From Halorubrum persicum (GTDB lineage Archaea > Halobacteriota > Halobacteria > Halobacteriales > Haloferacaceae), in NCBI RefSeq assembly GCF_002727125.1, contig NZ_NHOA01000109.1, positions 1-45,156 of the forward strand: 45,156 nucleotides of DNA, written 5' to 3'. Positions 1 to 7,896 of this stretch are shown here, one piece after another. Position 1 is the stretch's first letter. Each line of letters opens with the position of its first letter. Position numbers and translations under genes: made by a program. A model generated the notes under the pieces. The model made no database searches, was not told the origin of the DNA, and saw only the letters and a list, made by a program, of their open reading frames with translations.

Positions 1-111
1 GGCTGGGGCTTTGGAGGTGGTCACCCTCGATCCGCCGTCAGTAATCAGTTATAGGCGACCGACAGAACCACCAGAGACGCTCTCCGCCCGATCACTGTTC
101 ACGACAACGTA

Positions 112-1506
112 CTACTCCGCGTCGTTCGGGGGCGCTTCGGGCTCGGCACCCGGCTCCGCCGCCTCTTCCTCGGCGATCGACTCGGCCGTCTCGGCGGCGT
201 CGAGCACGGTCACCCGCGCGGACATGATCCGGGTGTTGTCCACGCGCTCGATCCGGATCCGGATCCCGTCGAACTCGATCTCCTCGCCCTCCTCGACGAG
301 ACGCCCGGCGCGGTTGAAGACGAAGCCGGCGAGCGTCTCGAACTCCTCGCCTTCGGGGAGGTCGATCCCGAGTATCTCGTTGACCTCGTCGATGTTCACC
401 TCGCCCTGCACGACGGCGACGTTGTCCTCGATGAACTCCACGGGGGCCTCCTCGTCGCCCTCCAGGATCTCGCCGACGATCTCCTCGACCATGTCCTCCA
501 ACGTGATGATCCCCTCGGTGGTGCCGAACTCGTCGATGACGGTGACCATCTGGAGGCGGTTGTCCTGCATCTCCGCGAGCAGCTCGTCGGCGTTCTTCGA
601 CTCGGGGACGTGCAGCGTCGGCTTAACGACCCGCGCCAGCGACGGCTCGCCCTCGGAGTAGCGCAGCTCGCGGACCAGGTCGCGCACGGTCACGACGCCG
701 ATGATGTTGTCGAGGTTCCCCTCGTAGACGGGGACGCGCTCGTGGTCGGCCTGGATACACTTCTCGATCGCCTCCTCGACCGAGGACTCCTTGGCGACCG
801 CGGTGACGTCGAGGCGGGGCGTCATCACCTCCTTGGCGATGGTGTTGTTGAACCGGAAGATGCGGTCGAGCATCTCCCGCTCCTCCTCCTCGATGACCCC
901 CTCGCGCTCCCCCGTCTCGATGATGTCCTGAATCTCGTCGCGGGTGACGTACGTCGACTCGATGGCGGACGACCCGCCGATCACCTTGTTGACTCCCTTC
1001 ACGATGTAGTCGAACAGGACCACGAGCGGGTACAGCGCGTATTCCGAGAGCTTGAGCGGGCGGGCGATCCGGAGCGCCCACGACTCGGTGTTCTCGACGG
1101 CGTACGACTTCGGCGCGCTCTCGCCGAAGATCAACACGAGCGTCGTGATGCCGAACGTCGTCGCCAGCACCGACTCGCCCCGCGAGAGGTAGATCCCGAA
1201 CAGCGCGGTCGCGATGGAGGTCATCGCCACGTTGACGATGTTGTTCCCGACGAGGATCGTCACCAGCAGGCGGTGGGGGTTCTGTTTCATACCCCGGATC
1301 GTCTCCGCCCCTGTTACCCCCTCGTCGACGAGGCTGTCGACGCGGTGTTGCGGCAGCGAGAACATCGCGATCTCCGACGAGGAGAAGAACGCCGACAGTC
1401 CGACCAGGACGAGAATCGCGGCGACGCCGAGGACGGTCACGACGCCGTCGCCGGGCATCGGTAGCTGGAGGACATCGGCCGCCGACACGCTGGACGACAA
1501 ACCCAT
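112..1506 (-). CDS. CNNM/CorC-family (hemolysin C-like) CBS-domain membrane protein
   Basis: The 464-residue protein has an N-terminal DUF21/CNNM membrane domain with hydrophobic segments near residues 21-50, 80-107, 113-134 and 155-171, including the family signature FFSSSEIAMFSL. A CBS-domain pair follows at about 210-340, with a typical CorC_HlyC transporter-associated domain at about 355-430 (GEVNIDEVNEILG). The family is linked to Mg2+/Co2+ or Na+-coupled divalent-cation transport; the substrate here is not shown. The acidic, Ala/Glu-rich tail (EEEAAEPGAEPEAPP) is a haloarchaeal trait. A TATA-like box at 1531-1540 lies about 27 bases before the chosen ATG, supporting this start and a leaderless transcript. 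The gene is single and is divergent from the glutaredoxin pair. Confidence 0.9.
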   Translation of the reverse strand: MGLSSSVSAADVLQLPMPGDGVVTVLGVAAILVLVGLSAFFSSSEIAMFSLPQHRVDSLVDEGVTGAETIRGMKQNPHRLLVTILVGNNIVNVAMTSIATALFGIYLSRGESVLATTFGITTLVLIFGESAPKSYAVENTESWALRIARPLKLSEYALYPLVVLFDYIVKGVNKVIGGSSAIESTYVTRDEIQDIIETGEREGVIEEEEREMLDRIFRFNNTIAKEVMTPRLDVTAVAKESSVEEAIEKCIQADHERVPVYEGNLDNIIGVVTVRDLVRELRYSEGEPSLARVVKPTLHVPESKNADELLAEMQDNRLQMVTVIDEFGTTEGIITLEDMVEEIVGEILEGDEEAPVEFIEDNVAVVQGEVNIDEVNEILGIDLPEGEEFETLAGFVFNRAGRLVEEGEEIEFDGIRIRIERVDNTRIMSARVTVLDAAETAESIAEEEAAEPGAEPEAPPNDAE

Positions 1507-1530
1507 ATTCGTTTGCTTTCTGGCTCCCCG

Positions 1531-1540
1531 CGATTAAAGC
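1531..1540 (-). promoter_or_regulatory. TATA-like box of the CNNM/CorC gene
   Basis: On the minus strand this reads GCTTTAATCG and lies 25-34 bases before the ATG at 1506. That is the spacing expected for a leaderless haloarchaeal transcript. This is inference from motif and spacing only. Confidence 0.5.
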
Positions 1541-1692
1541 GTTCCCTTCGCACACTCACTGTGCCGGTCGAGTAGCGATTACGGCGGGCGCGCTCGGTCG
1601 ATCGACGATCACCGAACCGGCGATCCGGAGGGCTCCGCCCGCGAAGTACCGCCGCCGACATGATTACCCGTCTCGCCGGCAAACGGCGAGGT

Positions 1693-1953
1693 ATGAGCGA
1701 CCCACCGATCACCCTGTACCGACTGCAGGCGTGTCCCTACTGCGAGCGCGTCGCCCGCACCCTGAACGAACTCGACGTGGCGTACCGGTCGCGGTACGTC
1801 GAGCCGATGCACTCCGAGCGCAACGTCGTCAAGCGCGTCTCCGGGGCGCGCAGCGTCCCCGCCATCGTCGACCGCGAGACGGGCGTGACGATGTCCGAGA
1901 GCGCGAACATCGTGGAGTACTTGAAGGGAACCTACGGCGAGGGGGGTGCCTGA
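1693..1953 (+). CDS. Glutaredoxin-like / GST N-terminal-domain protein
   Basis: An 86-residue thioredoxin-fold protein with a CPYC active site at residues 14-17 (LQACPYCERV), and the cis-Pro segment SVPAIVD followed by ESANIVEYL, as in glutaredoxins and GST N-terminal domains. It probably performs thiol-disulfide exchange in the cytoplasm. Haloarchaea use gamma-glutamylcysteine instead of glutathione, so that may be the partner thiol (inference). The frame is open further upstream, but the ATG at 1693 gives the standard N-terminus (MSDPPITLY). Its stop codon nearly touches the start of the redoxin-like gene, which indicates an operon. Confidence 0.88.
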   Translation: MSDPPITLYRLQACPYCERVARTLNELDVAYRSRYVEPMHSERNVVKRVSGARSVPAIVDRETGVTMSESANIVEYLKGTYGEGGA

Positions 1954-1954
1954 G

Positions 1955-2464
1955 ATGCCCGACTTCGACGTCGTCTCGCTGCCCGAGACGGACCACGTCG
2001 CCGAGGGCGACACGGCGCCCGACTTCACCCGACCGCTCGTCGACGAAGAGTACTGGGAGGACTGCGCGCTCGACGAGGCCGTCGACGGGCCGACCCTCCT
2101 GCTGTTCCACCCGATGGACGGCGCCTTCCAGGCGACGTACCTCCACAACACGGTCGACGACCACGGGTGGGCGGCCGATCTGGACGTGCTCGGCGTGTCG
2201 ATCTCCTCGCCGTACGCCCACAAGCGCCTCCTCGACGAGCGCGCCGACGGCGTCCGGCTCTTCTCCGATCCCGGCGCGGGCGTGATCGAGGCGTACGGTC
2301 TCGCACACGACATCGACGGGATGAGCGGGATCACCGAGACGCGACCCGCCGTGTTCCTCTTGGACGCCGACCGGACCGTCGAGTTCGCGTGGGTCGCGAG
2401 CGAACACCCCGAGTTCCCGGACGCGGAGGCGATCGGCGACGCGATCGACCGGCTCGTCGACTGA
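1955..2464 (+). CDS. Redoxin (AhpC/TSA-fold) domain protein lacking the peroxidatic cysteine
   Basis: A 169-residue protein with the peroxiredoxin/redoxin layout: VAEGDTAPDFTRPLVDE at the N-terminus, the TLLLFHP strand near residues 47-53, LGVSISSPYAHKR, and RPAVFLLDADRTVEFAWV near the C-terminus. The only cysteine is Cys37, outside the active-site loop. Where peroxiredoxins have PxxxTxxC this protein reads HPMDGAFQATYL, with Ala near the expected Cys position. It is therefore probably not a classical peroxidase and may have a structural, regulatory or chaperone-like role. It directly follows a CPYC glutaredoxin, overlapping it if the upstream GTG at 1946 is used. I chose the ATG at 1955. Confidence 0.82.
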   Translation: MPDFDVVSLPETDHVAEGDTAPDFTRPLVDEEYWEDCALDEAVDGPTLLLFHPMDGAFQATYLHNTVDDHGWAADLDVLGVSISSPYAHKRLLDERADGVRLFSDPGAGVIEAYGLAHDIDGMSGITETRPAVFLLDADRTVEFAWVASEHPEFPDAEAIGDAIDRLVD

Positions 2465-2572
2465 CTGCGAAACCGACCGCGCAAACGATCGTCACCCCCG
2501 GCACCCGGTTGCCGGTGCCGATCGTCACCCCCACTCGTTACCCTTTTTCGCGACCGCCACGAACGCGATGGT

Positions 2573-3172
2573 GTGACAACGGACAGCGACACCCTCCGAC
2601 GAGCGGCCGAGGCGGTCGCCGACGGCGATCTCGTGGTCTACCCGACCGAGACGGTGTACGGGCTCGGCGGCGACGCGCTCGACCCAGACGCGGTCGAACG
2701 GGTGTTCGATCTGAAGGGACGAGAGCGCTCGAATCCGCTCTCGCTCGGCGTCCCGAGCGTCGACGCCGCGCTCCGACACACCAAGCCCACCGAGTTCGCG
2801 ATCTCGTTCGCCCGGGCGTTCCTCCCCGGCCCCGTGACCGTGGTCGTCGAGCGCGGCGACGCGGTCCCCGACGCGCTCACCGCCGGACGCGACCGCGTCG
2901 GGATCCGCGTTCCCGACCAGCCGGTCGCCCGCGACCTGCTCCGAGAGACCGGACCGCTCACCGCGACGAGCGCGAACGTGTCCGGACGGGGGAGCGTGAC
3001 GAGCCTCGACGACCTCGGCGACCGGATCCGCGAGGGTGTCGCTGTGCTGATCGACGACGGCGAGACGCCCGGCACGGAGAGCACCGTGGTCGATCCCGAG
3101 GCGAGGACGATCCACCGCCGCGGCGCGATGGCCGGCGCCATCGAGGCGTGGCTGGACGATCCGCCGGTGTGA
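2573..3172 (+). CDS. Sua5/YrdC-family L-threonylcarbamoyladenylate synthase
   Basis: A 199-residue single-domain YrdC protein. It makes threonylcarbamoyl-AMP from Thr, bicarbonate and ATP for the t6A37 modification of ANN-decoding tRNAs. Visible hallmarks are YPTETVYGLGGDAL near residues 23-36, the KGRERSNPLSLGV phosphate/carbonate-binding strand, FLPGPVTVVVE, VGIRVPDQPVA and TATSANVSG. It lacks the extra C-terminal Sua5 domain of longer homologues, so it is the short YrdC form. The start is GTG at 2573. The preceding ATG at 2568 reads M-V-stop, overlapping this GTG by one base. A T-rich element (CCTTTTTC, near 2541-2548) sits at promoter distance. Confidence 0.9.
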   Translation: MTTDSDTLRRAAEAVADGDLVVYPTETVYGLGGDALDPDAVERVFDLKGRERSNPLSLGVPSVDAALRHTKPTEFAISFARAFLPGPVTVVVERGDAVPDALTAGRDRVGIRVPDQPVARDLLRETGPLTATSANVSGRGSVTSLDDLGDRIREGVAVLIDDGETPGTESTVVDPEARTIHRRGAMAGAIEAWLDDPPV

Positions 3173-3205
3173 GAACAGAGTCGAAACCGCAGACGGACGG
3201 CGGCG

Positions 3206-3472
3206 TCAGACCGACAGTTCGCCCTTCGCTTTGATCACGTCGAGCTCCTCGGCGTCGATCGTGTCGACGTCGAGCCAGTGAGGGACGTACTCGCGTTTGT
3301 CGTAGGCCTCGCGCTCGTCTTCGGTGCCGACGGTACACCAGAGCTGGGGCTCGTCCGGGCCGTGCCAGCCACCCTGGACGTTGATACCGAAACACACCAG
3401 CTCCTCGCCCTCGTACTCGATCACCGCGTCCCGCCGGATCCCGGGGTCGCCGCGAATGATGAGGTGTTGCAT
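3206..3472 (-). CDS. HAH_0734-family small conserved haloarchaeal protein
   Basis: An 88-residue protein I recognise as the haloarchaeal HAH_0734 type, of unknown function. It begins MQHLIIRGDPGIRRDAVIEY and has a Trp/His-rich centre (GGWHGPDEPQLWC) and an acidic C-terminal half. No membrane segment or known catalytic motif is visible. The minus-strand TATA-like CGATTAAGCG at about 3498-3507 lies about 27 bases before the ATG, so it is probably transcribed alone. It lies downstream of, and on the same strand as, the ABCE1 gene. Confidence 0.8.
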   Translation of the reverse strand: MQHLIIRGDPGIRRDAVIEYEGEELVCFGINVQGGWHGPDEPQLWCTVGTEDEREAYDKREYVPHWLDVDTIDAEELDVIKAKGELSV

Positions 3473-3589
3473 ATCCCGTCGTTCGCGGCATCCCCGCTTA
3501 ATCGCTTCGATACCGCGGATTCGGGTGGGCAGGTGAGAAGTGGAGCGGAACGGAGCGAGGACGGGAACGGAGCGAGGGAGGAAGCGGCG

Positions 3590-5410
3590 TCAGGTGGAGT
3601 AGTAGTACTCGCCCTCGCGCTTCTGCGAGCTGTCGAGCTGCGAGCCCGGCTTGTTGATCCGGGGGCGGCCCGTCCGCTCGTCGCGGCGGAAGGTGATGTC
3701 CAGGTCCGCGAGGAACTCGTTCATCCCGTCGCGCATCTCCTGGGGCGGAGTCGCGTGCCCGCGCTCGGCCGGCTCGCCGTCGAACACCATCAGGCGGTCC
3801 GCGAGGAGATCGATCATGTAGATGTCGTGGTCGATCACCATCACGGTCGCGTCGTGATTCTCGGCGTACCGGCGGATCGCGGTCGTCGCGCGCACCCGCT
3901 GTTCCACGTCGAGGTGGGCGGATGGCTCGTCGAGGAGGTACAGGTCGGCGTCCTCGGAGAGACACGCCGCGATGGCGACGCGCTGGCGCTCCCCGCCCGA
4001 CAGGTCCGAGAGGTTCTGCTCCATCACGCGGTCGAGCTGGAGCGGCTGAGCGATCTCGGCGTTCCAGTAGGAGCTGCCGAACTCGTCGGTGATCGAAGAG
4101 AGGAAGGCGTCGACGCGCATCGGCTGGTCGATGTCGATGTACTGCGGCTTGTACGAGATGTCGAGCGCGAAGTCGAGCTCGCCTTCGTCGGGCTCAAGCG
4201 AGCCCGCGAACAGCTTCGCGAGCGTCGACTTCCCGATCCCGTTCGGGCCGACCACGCCGAGCACCTCGGAGCGGTTGATTTCGCCGCCGTCGACGTGGAG
4301 CTCGAACTCGCCGTCGCCGTACGACTTCGAGAGCTCGGGGTACTCGATCAGCGTCTCGCTGCGCGAGGAGACCCGCGGCGCGTGCTCCTCGAAGGTGATC
4401 GCGGACGGTCGGATCCGCATGTTCTCGTTGTCCAGATACCCTTTCAGGTACTCGTTGATCCCGTTGCGGACCGACTTGGGATCGGTGATGACCCCGTACG
4501 CCCCCGGCTCCCCGTACGCGACGTGGAGGGTGTCGGCCAGGAGATCGAGGATGGCGAGGTCGTGCTCGACGACGAGCATCGAGCGCTCGGCGGTGTCGTC
4601 GTCCGCGAGCTCGCGGATGAGCCGCGCGACGACCATCCGCTGGCCGATGTCGAGGTACGGCGTGATCTCGTCGAGGAAGTAGAAGTCGGCGTCGCGGGCG
4701 AGACACGCCGCGATGGCGACGCGCTGCAGCTCGCCGCCGGAGATGGAGTCGATCGGCTGGTCCATCACCGGCGCGATGTTGAGCCGGTCGATGAGGGAGT
4801 CGAGCGCGCCGCGCTCGTCGGTGCGCTCCAGCAGCTCGCGCGTGTTGCCGTCGAACTGGTTCGGGATCTGGTCGACGTACTGCGGCTTGCGCGCGACCGT
4901 CACCTCACCCTCCTTCAGCGATTCGAGGTAGTTCTGCAGCCCGGTGCCGCGGAACCGGTCGAGCACGCGCTCCCAGTCGCCCTCCGACTCGTGGTCGCCG
5001 AGGTTCGGGACCATCTCGCCGGCGAGCGCGTGGACCGCGGTCGACTTCCCGATCCCGTTCGGGCCGAGGATGCCGGTGACGTTGCCCGGTTTCGGCGTCG
5101 GGAGCCCGTACAGCGAGAAGGCGTTGTCGCCGTAGCGGTGAACCGGGTCCTCGTCGAGCTCGGAGGGGAGGTTGATGATCTCGATCGCGTCGAACGGACA
5201 CTTCTCGACGCAGATCCCGCAGGTCTCACCGAGGCAGATCTCCTCGGAGATGTGAATCTGGTCCGGGTCGCCCTCGACCGCGTCTTCGCCGCGTTCGGTA
5301 ATGCACTCCTTCCCCGTCCGGTTGGGCGGGCAGTAGTTCGCGCACTCGTAGTTACACCGGTCAGGCTGGCACCGATCGAGGTCGACGACGGCGATGCTGT
5401 CGTCCGCCAT
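3590..5410 (-). CDS. ABCE1/RLI-type ribosome biogenesis and recycling ATPase
   Basis: This 606-residue soluble ABC ATPase splits terminated ribosomes into subunits and is nearly universal in archaea and eukaryotes. It starts with the double 4Fe-4S domain: cysteines at 14, 19, 23, 27 and 36, then 59, 64, 67 and 71 (CLGETCGICVEKCPF). Two nucleotide-binding domains follow, each with Walker A GPNGIGKST. Signature motifs are SISGGELQRVAIA and LSDLSGGERQRVAIA, and Walker B sequences are YFLDEITPYLD and YLLDEPSAHLD. The frame is open 11 codons further upstream, but the ATG at 5410 gives the family N-terminus. The gene is one base downstream of the EMC6-like gene on the same strand, so the two are almost certainly co-transcribed. 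Confidence 0.97.
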   Translation of the reverse strand: MADDSIAVVDLDRCQPDRCNYECANYCPPNRTGKECITERGEDAVEGDPDQIHISEEICLGETCGICVEKCPFDAIEIINLPSELDEDPVHRYGDNAFSLYGLPTPKPGNVTGILGPNGIGKSTAVHALAGEMVPNLGDHESEGDWERVLDRFRGTGLQNYLESLKEGEVTVARKPQYVDQIPNQFDGNTRELLERTDERGALDSLIDRLNIAPVMDQPIDSISGGELQRVAIAACLARDADFYFLDEITPYLDIGQRMVVARLIRELADDDTAERSMLVVEHDLAILDLLADTLHVAYGEPGAYGVITDPKSVRNGINEYLKGYLDNENMRIRPSAITFEEHAPRVSSRSETLIEYPELSKSYGDGEFELHVDGGEINRSEVLGVVGPNGIGKSTLAKLFAGSLEPDEGELDFALDISYKPQYIDIDQPMRVDAFLSSITDEFGSSYWNAEIAQPLQLDRVMEQNLSDLSGGERQRVAIAACLSEDADLYLLDEPSAHLDVEQRVRATTAIRRYAENHDATVMVIDHDIYMIDLLADRLMVFDGEPAERGHATPPQEMRDGMNEFLADLDITFRRDERTGRPRINKPGSQLDSSQKREGEYYYST

Positions 5411-5411
5411 C

Positions 5412-5720
5412 TTACGCCACCAGTTGCACGCCGGAGGTCGCAAGCACGGTGTAGCTGATGAACCACAGCGTGAACGTCAGAAACGCCACGTAGAGGTTGT
5501 CCTTGACCCCGAAGTCGCCGACGCCGATCACCTTGTACAGCGGGAACTGGGCAACCACGAACGCGCCCATCACCAGCACGCCGGTGGTGCTGGCGGCGTC
5601 AACCGGATCCGTCCCGACGTACGCGGCCGAGACGACGCCGGCGGCGATCCCCGCGAGGCAGCAGATCGTCGTGACGACCACGCTTCGGGTATGGCCAGAT
5701 ATCCCCGAGTCGTCGCTCAT
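5412..5720 (-). CDS. EMC6-like small membrane protein
   Basis: A 102-residue protein with three predicted membrane segments: about 15-35 (VVTTICCLAGIAAGVVSAAY), 45-65 (GVLVMGAFVVAQFPLYKVIG) and 78-98 (VAFLTFTLWFISYTVLA). The shape and the FGVKDNLYVAFLTF segment match archaeal proteins related to EMC6, a core subunit of the eukaryotic ER membrane protein insertase. By analogy it may assist membrane-protein insertion (inference). It is the first gene of an operon with ABCE1/RLI, separated by a single base, so membrane insertion and ribosome recycling would be co-expressed. Confidence 0.82.
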   Translation of the reverse strand: MSDDSGISGHTRSVVVTTICCLAGIAAGVVSAAYVGTDPVDAASTTGVLVMGAFVVAQFPLYKVIGVGDFGVKDNLYVAFLTFTLWFISYTVLATSGVQLVA

Positions 5721-5929
5721 ACGAGTCGATCCGCGAGCACAGGTGAAAAGCCGTTCGTTCCGCCGAGCGCTCGGGCCCGAACGCCGCCGACGGGGACCGC
5801 CCGACCCGTGACGAGCCGCTGTAACGACCGCGGCGGTGACTCGGCAGCTCCGGAGTCGACCCGGCAGGCGCTGGCGGCGAAGCGCGCGCGAGCGACATCG
5901 CTGACTGACTGGTCAGTTTGCCGGGAGTA

Positions 5930-5982
5930 TACCGGATTATATTGCCTCATCTCTCGCCAATAACCAGCAGAAATATCCGGTA
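5930..5982. repeat. Inverted repeat TACCGGAT...ATCCGGTA upstream of the wHTH gene
   Basis: A perfect 8-base inverted repeat (5930-5937 and 5975-5982) is separated by 37 bases of locally AT-rich sequence. It sits 75-127 bases before the winged-helix gene at 6057, in an intergenic region of about 336 bases (5721-6056) that otherwise holds no gene I can support. It could be a paired operator, possibly autoregulatory. The half-sites are about four helical turns apart (45 bases). Confidence 0.4.
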
Positions 5983-6021
5983 ACGGCGACGGATCGCCGG
6001 GTTGAACGCGGTGACGCATCA

Positions 6022-6030
6022 ACATTTATG
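6022..6030 (+). promoter_or_regulatory. TATA-like box of the winged-helix regulator gene
   Basis: The element ACATTTATG lies about 27-35 bases before the ATG at 6057. This supports that start over the in-frame GTG at 6036 and suggests a leaderless transcript. Confidence 0.5.
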
Positions 6031-6056
6031 ACGATGTGCGGTTTCCGTTCGTAACG

Positions 6057-6338
6057 ATGGAAGGAACCCAAACGGAGGGACTCGACGACCTCCCGCCGAG
6101 CGCCAAGCTCGTCTTCAAGGTGCTCGAGTACAACGGGCCGTTGACCCAGAAGGGGATCGTCCAAGAGTCGATGCTGTCGGCTCGAACCGTCCGCTACGCG
6201 CTCGAGCGGCTGGAAGGGATCGACGTCGTTGACGAGGACGTGTACTTCGCGGACGCCCGGCAGAACCTCTACAAGCTCACCGAGCCCGCGCAGGAGTTCA
6301 CCGGCGACGAGAGCGACGCGTCCTGTACCGCCGACTGA
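6057..6338 (+). CDS. Small winged-helix (MarR/TrmB-like) DNA-binding protein
   Basis: A 93-residue protein that is essentially one winged-helix domain. LPPSAKLVFKVLEYNGPLTQ forms the first helix, IVQESMLSARTVRYALERLE the helix-turn-helix, and VVDEDVYFADARQNLYKLT the wing. The acidic tail is short and no ligand-binding domain is present. It is likely a transcriptional regulator with unknown targets. An inverted repeat about 100 bases upstream is a candidate operator. The ATG at 6057 is preferred over the GTG at 6036 because of the TATA spacing and because the extension MRFPFVT is not part of the fold. Confidence 0.82.
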   Translation: MEGTQTEGLDDLPPSAKLVFKVLEYNGPLTQKGIVQESMLSARTVRYALERLEGIDVVDEDVYFADARQNLYKLTEPAQEFTGDESDASCTAD

Positions 6339-6358
6339 TCGACGCGGTCTCCAATCTT

Positions 6359-6688
6359 CTACTCGCCGCCCTCTTCGGACTCGCCAGACATGTCTCGCGC
6401 CCCGCGCACGGCTTCGGCGACGGTGAGTGCGATGGCGACGAGCAGTGCGAACGTCGCCGCCAGCACGAACGCCAACAGCAGGAACCACGCGTCCGGCCCG
6501 AACAGCGGATACTCTCGGGTGTCGATCACCGGCCCGAGCAGTTCCAGCGTTCGGACCGCGTACAGCAGGACCGCGAGGGCCGCACCGGCGACGAGCCCGA
6601 CGCGGACGTTCCGGTAGAACGCCAGCGACTCCAACAGCACGAGCATCGGCGGCTTGGTCGACGGGTCGGTCGGACTGTCGTCGCTCAC
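6359..6688 (-). CDS. Small haloarchaeal membrane protein, function unknown
   Basis: A 109-residue protein with two predicted membrane helices: about 28-50 (VRVGLVAGAALAVLLYAVRTLE) and 68-95 (AWFLLLAFVLAATFALLVAIAL). Both termini are acidic and hydrophilic. I recognise no motif. It is convergent with the winged-helix gene, with a 20-base gap between the stop codons. Length, membrane topology and acidity support a real gene; conservation cannot be judged from sequence alone. Confidence 0.72.
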   Translation of the reverse strand: MSDDSPTDPSTKPPMLVLLESLAFYRNVRVGLVAGAALAVLLYAVRTLELLGPVIDTREYPLFGPDAWFLLLAFVLAATFALLVAIALTVAEAVRGARDMSGESEEGGE

Positions 6689-6728
6689 GGACGCCCTTGC
6701 GAGCGCGCGCGCAAAGAGGCATCGGAAC

Positions 6729-6762
6729 GATCGGGACCTCGATCGGCATGATCGGGACCTCG
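6729..6762. repeat. 13-base direct repeat GATCGGGACCTCG, period 21
   Basis: Two identical copies lie at 6729-6741 and 6750-6762, 21 bases apart (two helical turns). They are in the 208-base gap between divergent genes, nearer the small membrane protein start (6688) than the dehydrogenase start (6897). Such spacing suits a dimeric regulator binding one face of the DNA, but this is inference. Confidence 0.45.
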
Positions 6763-6896
6763 TAAGGGGGAATCGACTCGCGGGGGAACCGGGGCGAAGC
6801 GATCCCGACTCGAGAGACGATCACGATCGAAAATTGGTGTTTCAGGAGCTGAAAACGCGAGAAAGGCGTCAAGTAGGGCGGGACAAATGTTGGCGT

Positions 6897-7871
6897 ATGG
6901 CCAGAGTTGTGCTGTCGGCGTTCCCGATGATCGACCCGGAGACGTACCGCGAGACCCTCGACGACGCGGTGGACGAGCCCGTCGATATCGAGGTCGCCGA
7001 ACTGGGGTCGACCGAGCGCCTGATCGAGGCGGCAGCGGGCGCCGACGCGGTGGTGACCGACATCAACACGCCGGTCACCGCCGAGGCGCTCGACGCGCTG
7101 GACCTCCGGGTGGTCGTCCGGTCGGCGGTGGGCGTGGACAACGTGGACGTGGGCGCCGCCGCCGACAACGGCGTCACCGTCACTCGCGCCCCCGACTACT
7201 GTACCGACGAGGTGGCGACCCACTCCGTCTCGCTGCTCCTCGCCGGTCTCCGGTCGCTGAAGCGGTACGACGACCACGTCGCCGCCGGCGGATGGGGTTG
7301 GGAGCCCGGGCGGCCGATCCACCGCGTGAGCGCGTCGACTATCGGGTTCGTCTCGTTCGGCCCGATCGCGCAGCGCGCGGCCGAACAGCTCGCCGGGTTC
7401 GGCGCCGACCTCGTCGCCTACGACCCGTTCGTGGAGGCCGAAGACATGGCGGAGTACGGCGTCGAGAAGGCGGCGTTCGACGAGCTGTTCGACCGCGCCG
7501 ACCACGTCGGCGTCTACGCGCCCCTGACGGACGCGACGCGGGGGATGGTCGACGCCGACGCGCTCGGTCGGCTCGACGAGAGCGCGGTCGTCGTCAACGT
7601 GAGCCGCGGACCGGTCGTCGACGACGCGGCGCTGCTCGACGCGCTGGAGTCGGGATCGATCAAGGGCGCCGCCCTCGACGTGCTCGACGACGAACCGCCC
7701 GAGGACGACCCGCTCGTCGGGCGTGACGACACGGTCGTCACGCCGCACGCGGCGTGGTACAGCGAAGAGGCGCGCGACGACCTCAACCGAAGCGGCGCCG
7801 CCGACGTGGCGGCCGTCCTCAACGGCGAGCCCCCGGCGGGGCGGGTCGACCCGGACGCCGACTGGCTGTAG
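6897..7871 (+). CDS. D-isomer-specific 2-hydroxyacid dehydrogenase (CtBP/SerA-like)
   Basis: A 324-residue NAD-dependent oxidoreductase. The N-terminal catalytic half includes VVVRSAVGVDNVDV, which holds the substrate-binding region. The NAD-binding core follows, with TIGFVSFGPIAQRAAEQLAG, then DHVGVYAPLTDATRGM, VVNVSRGPVVDDAALLDAL (Arg loop), ALDVLDDEPP (Glu) and the catalytic His in TPHAAWYS. The nucleotide motif reads GFVSFGPI rather than the usual G-x-G-x-x-G, so cofactor binding may differ. It lacks a C-terminal ACT domain, so it is not a canonical SerA. The substrate is unknown. The ATG at 6897 gives the expected MARVVLSAF start; the upstream open frame does not resemble the family. Confidence 0.9.
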   Translation: MARVVLSAFPMIDPETYRETLDDAVDEPVDIEVAELGSTERLIEAAAGADAVVTDINTPVTAEALDALDLRVVVRSAVGVDNVDVGAAADNGVTVTRAPDYCTDEVATHSVSLLLAGLRSLKRYDDHVAAGGWGWEPGRPIHRVSASTIGFVSFGPIAQRAAEQLAGFGADLVAYDPFVEAEDMAEYGVEKAAFDELFDRADHVGVYAPLTDATRGMVDADALGRLDESAVVVNVSRGPVVDDAALLDALESGSIKGAALDVLDDEPPEDDPLVGRDDTVVTPHAAWYSEEARDDLNRSGAADVAAVLNGEPPAGRVDPDADWL

Positions 7872-7896
7872 CGGGGGAACGCGCTACCGCGGATCG

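Noticed and set aside
3547-3577. Direct repeat GGAACGGAGCGAGG with 17-base period after ABCE1
   Set aside because: Short, purine-rich, in a 3' gap. Similar low-complexity sequence is common in haloarchaeal intergenic DNA, and no functional reading is supported.
3278-5458. A 726-codon open frame on the plus strand opposite ABCE1
   Set aside because: It is a shadow of the well-supported ABCE1 gene. High third-position GC opens antisense frames, and its translation is Arg/Val/Asp-rich without recognisable domains.
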